Below, piece after piece: positions 1-5,757 of a stretch of DNA of 8,403 nt. Origin of the DNA: an uncultured Lachnospiraceae bacterium (GTDB lineage: Bacteria; Bacillota_A; Clostridia; Lachnospirales; Lachnospiraceae); contig CAJUFW010000154.1 in assembly GCA_910585655.1 (NCBI GenBank), positions 1-8,403 on the forward strand, given 5' to 3'. The notes beneath the pieces are model-generated. The model saw only the letters and a program-made list of their open reading frames with translations. It made no database searches and had not been told where the DNA came from. The first letter of the stretch is position 1; every line of letters starts with the position of its first letter. A program made the position numbers and the translations under genes.

Positions 1-23
1 GTTCGCTCTTTTGCGAAAGGAAG

Positions 24-56
24 CCCCCTCCTCTATAGGCGGGGGAGGATGTCACG
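24..56 (+). promoter_or_regulatory. Ribosome binding site and possible SD-masking hairpin before the secreted-protein gene
   Basis: A purine run GGGGGAGG at 41-48 is an excellent Shine-Dalgarno sequence. Five bases after it, at 54-56, lies ACG in the frame of the downstream gene. The ATG at 49-51 touches the SD and is in another frame that stops after 20 codons, so it is not a usable start. Just upstream, CCTCC at 27-31 can pair with GGAGG at 44-48 (12-nt loop), and CCCCC at 24-28 can alternatively pair with GGGGG at 41-45. Either fold would bury the ribosome binding site. A smaller stem, TTCGC 2-6 with GCGAA 13-17, precedes it. No U-tract follows, so this is not a standard intrinsic terminator. 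Regulation by the fold is inference. Confidence 0.5.
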
Positions 57-95
57 AAAACTATTCTATACCGAACGGTTTTACCTGTCTTTTTA

Positions 96-2018
96 TTGGC
101 GGCGCTTTTGATTGCTTCTTTTTTTCCTGTCACAGGAAGAGAGTTTATGGTATCGGCTGCTGATAAAACCTCTGCCAATACCGTTCAGGAAACGGCTGTT
201 CTCCGTAAAAAGCTGATTCCTTTAAGAACAGAACTGGATACAAAAAGTTATCAATACGGTACGCGCGGCAACTTTAACTGGAATGAAGTATCTCCGGTCA
301 GTGATTTTTTTGACCAAAACGGAACCTATACCATCGCCTATGCAGACGAGGAAACCGTTTATATTTCCCATATCGGCAAAAATCTGGCTATTTCCGACAC
401 GATAGAAATTGCCAAGCCTATGCCTTTGATTGGCGGAGTTTGCTGCGACCAGGATGGAAACTTTTACATCGCCTGCGGGCAGAATGATGAAAAAAGGAAC
501 CATAGCATCGTCACCTTTGCCATTTACCAATACGATTCTGCCGGACGTTTTTTAAACAAATGTGAGGATACGGATTCCCTCAATCCCGAAGAGAGCTGGG
601 CTACCATCAATCCGTTTAGCAGTGGTAATTGTGCAATGACCTTCCGCAAAGATATCTTAATCTGCTCCTATGGAAGAGGCATGTATAATGGTCATCAATC
701 CAACAAGGTATTTTGCGTAGATACCCGCACGATGGAACGAAACCGCGATTATGGCAGCTATACCGGCCATTCTTTCAATCAGGCAGTTTTGGTGACAAAA
801 ACCCTGGCAGATGGCGCCGTTGTGTTTGCCGATCATGGAGACGCATACCCGCGTGGCTTCCATATCAATATCAACCGGGAGCCAATACGATATGAATACT
901 CCACCGGACAGGTTCCTTTTCATTTTTATGGTGATCTAGGTGATAACCGCACCAATGCCAGACTGACCGGGATCGGAGAGTTAAACACCGGAATCGTACT
1001 TGTTGGTTCCTCGGCAAAATCTATGACAAGCGCAGAGAAAAACGAAAAGCAGCAAATGTTTTTACAGATTTTGGATTTCGGGACGGTAGAACCTGTTCTT
1101 TCTGCTTCCTCCAGAACCGGAACCTCCGGAACTTCTGAAACTTCCGAGACTTCTGAAGCCAAAGAAGAGATTTATACCGATACAGGGATTTTATGGCTGA
1201 CCAATTATAAAAGCGCTGAAGCTAGAGCCTCCGCTATGGTGCCGATTGCCGAAGATAAGGTTTTGGTAATGTGGGAAAAATGGGATAAAAACGGCAAATT
1301 TGTCAATTCCTATTATTCCATTATCTCTTCAAACGGCAAGATTTTAAAAAAGGCTGTCTCGATGCAGCATGCCCGCCTCAACGGAGCGGAAGAATTGAAA
1401 TACCAGGATGGTTTTGTTTACTGGGTCTACTCCGATGGAATGACCCCCTATGCCGATCTTTACCAAATGGATGTCAGACAGACTTCCAAAGACAATATCC
1501 CAGAAGCAATTATCACCGTCACTGGCTCTACCTCCTATACCGGCAAAGCAGTCAAACCTTCTGTCAACGTAACCTATGAAGGAAAAAAGCTAAAAAAAGG
1601 CACTGACTATATGGTTTCCTACAGCAATAACAAAAAAATAGGCTTTGGGCAGATTAAAATAACAGGAAAAGGCAGCTATCATGGAACTCTTATCAAAGAA
1701 TTTCTGATTGCTCCAGCAGTCAAAAACTTTACAGGTAGCTATACCAAAGGCACCCTGAAGCTTTCCTGGAAAAAAGCCGTTGGGGCAGACGGATACGATC
1801 TGCTGATTTTAGATTCCTTTTTCGGTCCGCCACAAAGCAAGAGCAGCCCAAACTTTATCGTTTATCATAAGCAGATCGACAAAACAAAAACTTCCTATTC
1901 GGAAAAACTTCCGAAAGACAAAAACTCTACGTACTATATCCGACCTTATGCCGTAATCAACGGTCAAAAAATCTATGGCGACTGGTCAGACTATGTATAC
2001 ACCTACAATCTACACTAA
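96..2018 (+). CDS. Secreted propeller-like protein with C-terminal Ig-like and Fn3-like domains
   Basis: Predicted exported protein of unknown exact role. The first standard start codon is TTG at 96, giving 640 residues, but no ribosome binding site precedes it. The frame is open back to 39, and a start at ACG 54 (654 residues) would add a basic N-terminus (KTILYR), giving a classical signal peptide whose hydrophobic core ends near IASFF. Numbered from the TTG, residues 50-330 and 360-460 are rich in short beta strands with Asp/Gly turns and motifs such as GHSFNQ and DHGDAYPRG; they resemble a beta-propeller, though I cannot name the family. A Gly/Thr/Ser/Glu linker lies at 338-357. Residues 468-539 match the bacterial Ig-like repeat type common in Firmicutes surface proteins (YTGKAVKPSV, KKGTDY, ITGKGSYHGT). 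Residues 540-638 look like an Fn3-type domain. There is no LPXTG, SLH or C-terminal membrane anchor, so it is probably released or loosely wall-bound. It stands alone in the window; its promoter would lie upstream of the window. Confidence 0.8.
   Translation: MAALLIASFFPVTGREFMVSAADKTSANTVQETAVLRKKLIPLRTELDTKSYQYGTRGNFNWNEVSPVSDFFDQNGTYTIAYADEETVYISHIGKNLAISDTIEIAKPMPLIGGVCCDQDGNFYIACGQNDEKRNHSIVTFAIYQYDSAGRFLNKCEDTDSLNPEESWATINPFSSGNCAMTFRKDILICSYGRGMYNGHQSNKVFCVDTRTMERNRDYGSYTGHSFNQAVLVTKTLADGAVVFADHGDAYPRGFHININREPIRYEYSTGQVPFHFYGDLGDNRTNARLTGIGELNTGIVLVGSSAKSMTSAEKNEKQQMFLQILDFGTVEPVLSASSRTGTSGTSETSETSEAKEEIYTDTGILWLTNYKSAEARASAMVPIAEDKVLVMWEKWDKNGKFVNSYYSIISSNGKILKKAVSMQHARLNGAEELKYQDGFVYWVYSDGMTPYADLYQMDVRQTSKDNIPEAIITVTGSTSYTGKAVKPSVNVTYEGKKLKKGTDYMVSYSNNKKIGFGQIKITGKGSYHGTLIKEFLIAPAVKNFTGSYTKGTLKLSWKKAVGADGYDLLILDSFFGPPQSKSSPNFIVYHKQIDKTKTSYSEKLPKDKNSTYYIRPYAVINGQKIYGDWSDYVYTYNLH
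1119..1154 (+). repeat. Four in-frame 9-bp tandem repeats encoding a GTS/ETS linker
   Basis: Four consecutive 9-bp units (GGAACCTCC, GGAACTTCT, GAAACTTCC, GAGACTTCT) encode Gly-Thr-Ser twice and then Glu-Thr-Ser twice. They form a flexible, hydrophilic linker inside the secreted protein, followed by EAKEE. Because each unit is three codons, gain or loss of units would change linker length without breaking the frame. Confidence 0.75.
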
Positions 2019-2028
2019 AATGCAGTCC

Positions 2029-2104
2029 TCTCCATCCGTCTATAACTCTCTCTCGTCGGTATGCCTTTGCTCTTTGTGTGGATACCGACGCAGACGGATG
2101 GAGA
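2029..2104. repeat. Large imperfect inverted repeat (76-nt hairpin) between two convergent reading frames
   Basis: Outer arms of 13 bp (2029-2041 and 2092-2104, core TCCATCCGTC / GACGGATGGA) are perfectly complementary. Inside them a second perfect 9-bp stem pairs CGTCGGTAT (2054-2062) with ATACCGACG (2082-2090). The apical loop is 19 nt, with a 12-nt bulge on the 5' side and one unpaired base on the 3' side. The element starts 11 bp after the secreted-protein stop and ends 18 bp before the end of the minus-strand transposase remnant. It could act as a bidirectional transcription end or mRNA 3' stabiliser, although no clear T-tract follows on the plus strand and only a short ATTTTA follows on the minus strand. 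A miniature mobile or palindromic repeat element is the alternative. Confidence 0.6.
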
Positions 2105-2122
2105 ACCGGCTCGCCCGTCAGA

Positions 2123-2443
2123 TTAAAAAAACTCCTCCAGATACTGATCTAATTCTTCCTCTGTTAGTGGGTAACGTTTGGAAACGATATCCTTTGTATC
2201 CTCTCTGTTCATACCAAGTTCGCAAAGTGTCAGAATCAGATTTTTAATGCCTTCCTTAATACCCTCCCGAACACCTTCTTCCTTACCTTCTGCCATAAAT
2301 CTCTTTATTTCCGGCTCCATAATCTCCAATAACGCGTGACACATATGCACATCTCCTCTCCATTCTTTTATCAGACCTTTATTTGCCTGTATACTGACCT
2401 CCAGGATGGAATCTATCAAATTATGCTCTAATTTTCCTTTCAA
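2123..2443 (-). pseudogene. C-terminal remnant of a PD-(D/E)XK (Rpn/YhgA-like) family transposase/nuclease
   Basis: The 106-codon frame begins with TTG and no ribosome binding site; it stays open only to 2473, where an in-frame TAA (2474-2476) blocks it. No ATG is available. The translation resembles the C-terminal tail of the large Clostridia family annotated as 'Rpn family recombination-promoting nuclease/putative transposase' (PD-(D/E)XK): LIKEWRGDVHMCHALLE, then MEPEIKRFMAEGKEEG, a charged Glu/Gly-rich helix (EGVREGIKEGIK), and an acidic end. Complete members are roughly 250-350 residues and carry the nuclease core in the N-terminal part, which is missing here. I therefore call it a decayed fragment, probably inactive. 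The family assignment rests on pattern recognition of the tail only; a small free-standing protein is the less likely alternative. Confidence 0.6.
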
Positions 2444-2461
2444 TATAAGATAACAATTTAA

Positions 2462-2478
2462 AGTAACTGTCAGTTACT
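2462..2478. repeat. Perfect 17-bp palindrome (operator-like)
   Basis: AGTAACTG-T-CAGTTACT is a perfect inverted repeat with 8-bp arms and a single central base, the size and symmetry of a dimeric repressor operator. It lies between the terminator of the glycoside hydrolase gene and the transposase remnant and contains the in-frame stop upstream of the remnant. No convincing promoter is recognisable beside it, so it may be a leftover operator of the degraded gene or a coincidental stem. GTTACTGT (2473-2480) recurs at 2539-2546 in the terminator loop. Confidence 0.4.
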
Positions 2479-2515
2479 GTCAATTTTATTATAAAACAGA
2501 CGAAACCATTTGGCA

Positions 2516-2563
2516 AGCAAAAAAGACTGCCTGTGATCGTTACTGTTTTCACAGGCAGTCTTT
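2516..2563 (-). terminator. Strong intrinsic terminator of the glycoside hydrolase gene
   Basis: A perfect 15-bp stem pairs 2522-2536 with 2549-2563 (core GACTGCCTGTGA / TCACAGGCAGTC) around a 12-nt loop. Read on the minus strand, the stem runs into six consecutive T residues followed by GCTTGCC, the classical rho-independent pattern. It begins 25 bp after the hydrolase stop codon and should end that transcript before the transposase remnant. On the plus strand only TTTCTTC follows, so termination should be weaker in that direction. Confidence 0.9.
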
Positions 2564-2588
2564 CTTCATTAAACGATGATTCCTTTTT

Positions 2589-5345
2589 TTACTTCGCTAC
2601 CACACTGACCTTACCTACGATTCCGCTCGGTGCGATTACAGACGGACCGCCTCTCATCGGGCTTCCGCCTGCTCCGTTCAGCGCCTGAACGCGGTTAAAG
2701 AGGGTATTTGCCACTTCAATCCGCACATGATTTTTCCCTGTCTGTACTGCCTTGGTAATATCAAACGTATATGGAGGGCAGATCTTCATACCGATATACT
2801 CCTCATTGATCCATACCTCTACGCCCTCATAGGCATCTTCGATATTAAGCAGCGTCTGATTTTCTCCGATTCGTCCGTCTGCCGTATCTGTTCCGCTTGC
2901 TTCCTGATTTCCTGCCTCTTCCAGTACAATCTCTGTCTCATAGCGCATGAAGCCGGAAAAGTCCGGATGCTGCCTGCCGACGTTGACTAATTCGCTTATC
3001 GTCTCTTCATCATGGAACTTAGGATATTCCTTATTTTCTGCAAAAGAAAGTTTCCACTCTTTGTCTAACGCTTTCCATTCCCCGCCAGCCGGACAGGCCT
3101 TCACTGTCTCAAACTCTTTTAAGTCATCAAACACATAAAGCTCCGTCTGGTATGGTTCCAAATGAACATGAAGCTTCGTCCCCTTTTCGCATTCCGTAGC
3201 AAACGCCGGGTAGACCAGATTTTCCATCGCGTCATAGAGAGAAACTGCGCCCTTTATCGGAACCACTATCGTCCCGTCAAACGCCTTCCCTGGATCTTCG
3301 TTGGAAAACAGATACAGATGCGCCCCGTCTTTGATATAGTGATAATAACGCAGCCGCGCAAACGATGTTTCTGAAGCAACTTCATGCAAGTGCTGTTTTA
3401 TTAACGCTGCTACCAAATCTTCCAGATAAACCACCTGGCAGGCTTCCAAGCCCTCTATCAATGCTTTTTCTGTCTGAGGATCACATTTTCCACAGATTCC
3501 CTCCGGAAGCCCGTCGATAAAGATCACCGGGAAACCTTTCTTGGCGGCTGCTCCGGCAAAGGCAGCTACCTCTTCTGTGATAAACTGCGCATACGGCACC
3601 ACCAGCGTTTGATATTCCTCGCCGTTGACCTTTAAGGTGTTATCAAAAGAAGCGTTAAAATAGCCCATATTGGCAAACAAATCCGACGGTACGACATCAA
3701 AATCAATCTGATGTTCCAAAAGCTGCCTTGACGGCTCTTGAAGAAACATATAATCCCCTGTCCACTCTGCCTCTCCATGATAAAGCATAGCAACCGGAGC
3801 TACGTGCAGACCGCCGTTTAGCAGCTCGCACATCCGGTTCATATAGCGCATCAGCTTTCCGAAATGGCGATACTGCGGGTTTTCTCCATGAGCATAAAAA
3901 TGAGGCGGGCAGTCCGGATCCGGAAATGCCTTTGGAGAAAAGGCATGAGGCACATACGTATTGACTCCGCGCACCAGGAAATGATCCAGCACATATTTCA
4001 TTTTTCGTACACCAAAGTCCCAGCCATAGGCGCCAAAAATTTCACACATTGCCCGCCCCTGCTTCTTCGGATCGATATGAGCAAAGGAAGAACCCAGCTT
4101 CCCCAACGCAAAATGATAAAACTCTCCGTCCCCGGCAGGACCAAAGCCTTTGGCGCGGTTATGATTTTCCCCGCCTAACAACACCTGACCGCCGATATCA
4201 TCAATTCCGGACATATGCTGCCCGTACATCGACCGGAAATAATGACCCTGGCTGCAGCCTAAACGGCTGTGCTGGTTATTGTCCTCAATAATATGACCAA
4301 TATATTCAACGCCATGCTCCTCGCACCATTTGCCGATTTGGCTGGCAAAGCAGCGGTCTACCAGCTTGGTCACACTATCCATATAGGCATAGCGAACCTT
4401 TGCCGTCAGCTCCTCCTCCCCGGCATCTGCCCAGAGAGCCGGAAGCAGTCGGATATAGTCGGAGCCTAACTGCTCCTCTAACATTCCCGGCATATGCTTA
4501 CTCCATGGCAGAGGCATCGCCCTCCGTCCGATGGATTCGTTCATATCAAATCCTACCGTATTGCCAATCGCTGGTTCATCAGAGAAAAATCCGGCGATCG
4601 TTTTACCAAAATCCTCTTTATAATGCTCCCAATGCGGTTCATAAACCGCGTCGATCTGTACCCAGCAGGACGCTTCATCAAGCATATTGATGTAATCCGT
4701 ACGTCCGCCGCCGTTTTTCGTAGCGTACAGAACAAAAATCCGCCACATTCCGTCCGGCACGTCCCAATCCAGCACTCCATCCTTCACATAGCCGGTAATA
4801 TCAAGCAACGTATCGTCCACATGGTCGCCGCTGCCTTCACCGTCAAGCTTGGAGGCAATGACCGCGATCAGCTTATCGTCGTCAAACTCTCGTACCTTTG
4901 CTCCCCGCATAAACATGGAAGCCATTCCGCCTGCAAACGGATTCGGCGTATATTTTGCCATCTCCCCTACCTTTAATAACGCCTGCGGCATCGGTCCGCA
5001 GACATCTGCCTGACTGATATTGATATACTGCTTACATAGCTCCGGCGCAGCGTCGGTCATTTTTCCTGCGGCAAAGCCGGTCGGGAAATGGGCGTCATCT
5101 AAAATCCATACCTTCATTTCACGCTTTCTGGCTTCGTCTAAAATAATATCCATATCATGCCACCACTGCGGTCCTACATAGTCCGGATGTGGTCTGGCTT
5201 CTACGCAAACGGCGCCAATTCCGCAGTCATAAATAGCGCCCATATATTCGCGCAATACTTCCTCGGTCTCCCCATGCTGCCAGAAAAACGGTAAAATATA
5301 GTTTCCCCCTCTATCCTGCAGCAGATTTTGAATCGTCTGTTTCAT
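2589..5345 (-). CDS. GH106-like glycoside hydrolase (TIM barrel with C-terminal jelly-roll domain), cytoplasmic
   Basis: Predicted to hydrolyse a glycosidic bond, possibly an alpha-L-rhamnoside as in characterised GH106 enzymes; the true substrate is unknown. I place the start at ATG 5345 (MKQTIQNLL, 918 residues), preceded on the minus strand by GGAAGGATAGGGAG. The frame is open 16 codons further to a TTG at 5393, but that has no ribosome site and encodes a basic non-homologous-looking stretch. Visible features: YILPFFWQHGE near residue 20, a strand-rich barrel with WILDDAHFPTG near 80, acid motif FFSDEP at 253-258, YIGHIIEDNN at 348-357 and CEIFGAYGWDF at 434-444. These conserved acids are candidate catalytic residues. 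The C-terminal ~130 residues include a galactose-binding-like jelly roll (VEVWINEEYIGM, PPYTFDIT, ITKAVQTGKNHVRIEVAN). There is no signal peptide, so it should act inside the cell on imported oligosaccharides or glycosides. It is monocistronic, with its own promoter and a strong terminator. The fold class is fairly sure; GH106 versus a related uncharacterised family is not. Confidence 0.8.
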   Translation of the reverse strand: MKQTIQNLLQDRGGNYILPFFWQHGETEEVLREYMGAIYDCGIGAVCVEARPHPDYVGPQWWHDMDIILDEARKREMKVWILDDAHFPTGFAAGKMTDAAPELCKQYINISQADVCGPMPQALLKVGEMAKYTPNPFAGGMASMFMRGAKVREFDDDKLIAVIASKLDGEGSGDHVDDTLLDITGYVKDGVLDWDVPDGMWRIFVLYATKNGGGRTDYINMLDEASCWVQIDAVYEPHWEHYKEDFGKTIAGFFSDEPAIGNTVGFDMNESIGRRAMPLPWSKHMPGMLEEQLGSDYIRLLPALWADAGEEELTAKVRYAYMDSVTKLVDRCFASQIGKWCEEHGVEYIGHIIEDNNQHSRLGCSQGHYFRSMYGQHMSGIDDIGGQVLLGGENHNRAKGFGPAGDGEFYHFALGKLGSSFAHIDPKKQGRAMCEIFGAYGWDFGVRKMKYVLDHFLVRGVNTYVPHAFSPKAFPDPDCPPHFYAHGENPQYRHFGKLMRYMNRMCELLNGGLHVAPVAMLYHGEAEWTGDYMFLQEPSRQLLEHQIDFDVVPSDLFANMGYFNASFDNTLKVNGEEYQTLVVPYAQFITEEVAAFAGAAAKKGFPVIFIDGLPEGICGKCDPQTEKALIEGLEACQVVYLEDLVAALIKQHLHEVASETSFARLRYYHYIKDGAHLYLFSNEDPGKAFDGTIVVPIKGAVSLYDAMENLVYPAFATECEKGTKLHVHLEPYQTELYVFDDLKEFETVKACPAGGEWKALDKEWKLSFAENKEYPKFHDEETISELVNVGRQHPDFSGFMRYETEIVLEEAGNQEASGTDTADGRIGENQTLLNIEDAYEGVEVWINEEYIGMKICPPYTFDITKAVQTGKNHVRIEVANTLFNRVQALNGAGGSPMRGGPSVIAPSGIVGKVSVVAK

Positions 5346-5459
5346 GTTGCTTTTTCTCCCTATCCTTCCTGCTGCGACTACTTGTCTGGGCAAGCCGTTT
5401 CCTGTATCATTACCAAGCTTGCCTGTTCGCTTTCTAAGAGCCGGCGCAGCGCGACCCTG

Positions 5460-5494
5460 AAATCCGTTTTGCTCTCTATTATTGTAACGGATTT
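5460..5494. promoter_or_regulatory. Candidate operator: 9-bp inverted repeat spanning the hydrolase -10 region
   Basis: AAATCCGTT (5460-5468) and AACGGATTT (5486-5494) are perfect inverted repeats separated by 17 bp. The right arm overlaps the edge of the predicted -10 box and the left arm lies just beyond the predicted start site, so a dimeric repressor bound here would block transcription of the hydrolase gene. The same sequence could fold as a hairpin at the very start of the transcript. No matching regulator gene is in the window. Confidence 0.45.
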
Positions 5495-5510
5495 TCCTGT
5501 AAAATGTAAG
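5481..5510 (-). promoter_or_regulatory. Candidate promoter of the glycoside hydrolase gene
   Basis: On the minus strand CTTACA (-35, plus positions 5505-5510) and TACAAT (-10, plus positions 5481-5486) are separated by 18 bp. The -10 matches five of six consensus positions and the -35 four of six. Transcription would begin near 5475, giving a leader of about 130 nt before the ATG at 5345. Confidence 0.5.
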
Positions 5511-5626
5511 CCCTTGTTTTTTACCGTTTGGGATTCTGATTCTGCTAAAATGGATTATTATTTTACTTTTTGATGAAAGGTTCTTGATTTTTTACTGTTT
5601 GCGAGAAGTGCTTTTTGATAATTGGG

Positions 5627-5655
5627 TTGCTATTTAGAATGGTACTGTGTATAAT
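5627..5655 (+). promoter_or_regulatory. Candidate promoter of the GNAT-kinase fusion gene
   Basis: TTGCTA (5627-5632) and a perfect TATAAT (5650-5655) are separated by exactly 17 bp, a good sigma-A-type promoter. The start site would be near 5662, giving a leader of about 95 nt before the ATG at 5758. Confidence 0.7.
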
Positions 5656-5672
5656 AAACGAAAACAAATAGC

Positions 5673-5692
5673 ATAGGAATTTATAGGAATTT
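5673..5692 (+). repeat. Perfect tandem 10-bp repeat in the fusion-gene leader
   Basis: ATAGGAATTT occurs twice back to back (5673-5682 and 5683-5692). The spacing is about one helical turn, placing both copies on the same DNA face, as seen for some direct-repeat regulator sites. It lies just downstream of the predicted transcription start, where binding would be repressive. A chance duplication in AT-rich DNA is the alternative. Confidence 0.45.
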
Positions 5693-5757
5693 GCAAAGAG
5701 AGCACGAATCCATTTATGTGAAATAAAGAAAAGTATTTTTACAGAAAGGATGATTTT

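Larger units (their letters stand above)
5346..5757. other. 412-bp divergent intergenic region between the hydrolase and the GNAT-kinase fusion
   Basis: The two flanking genes are read away from each other. The left third holds the hydrolase leader, including a possible 7-bp hairpin GGCAAGC (5389-5395) / GCTTGCC (5417-5423) and a GC-rich patch GGCGCAGCGCG near 5442. The right two thirds are markedly AT-rich. The region contains one candidate promoter per strand, a 9-bp inverted repeat over the minus-strand -10, and a tandem 10-bp repeat in the plus-strand leader, each listed separately. I see no convincing gene in it: the short frames here lack ribosome sites and recognisable protein character. 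Confidence 0.7.

Noticed and set aside
49..111. ATG at 49 as the start of the secreted-protein gene
   Set aside because: It is in a different frame, stops after 20 codons, and directly abuts the SD, leaving no spacing.
1975..2247. Plus-strand 90-codon frame following the secreted-protein gene
   Set aside because: It starts within the end of the real gene in another frame, runs through the hairpin and antisense to the transposase remnant, and has no recognisable protein features.
4494..4976. Plus-strand 160-codon frame inside the hydrolase gene
   Set aside because: It lies antisense within a well-supported long coding region; its His/Arg-rich composition is typical of a shadow frame.
5346..5393. 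Upstream TTG start of the hydrolase (16 extra residues)
   Set aside because: It has no ribosome site, whereas ATG 5345 has a purine-rich SD region and the protein sequence gains normal character only from MKQTIQ.
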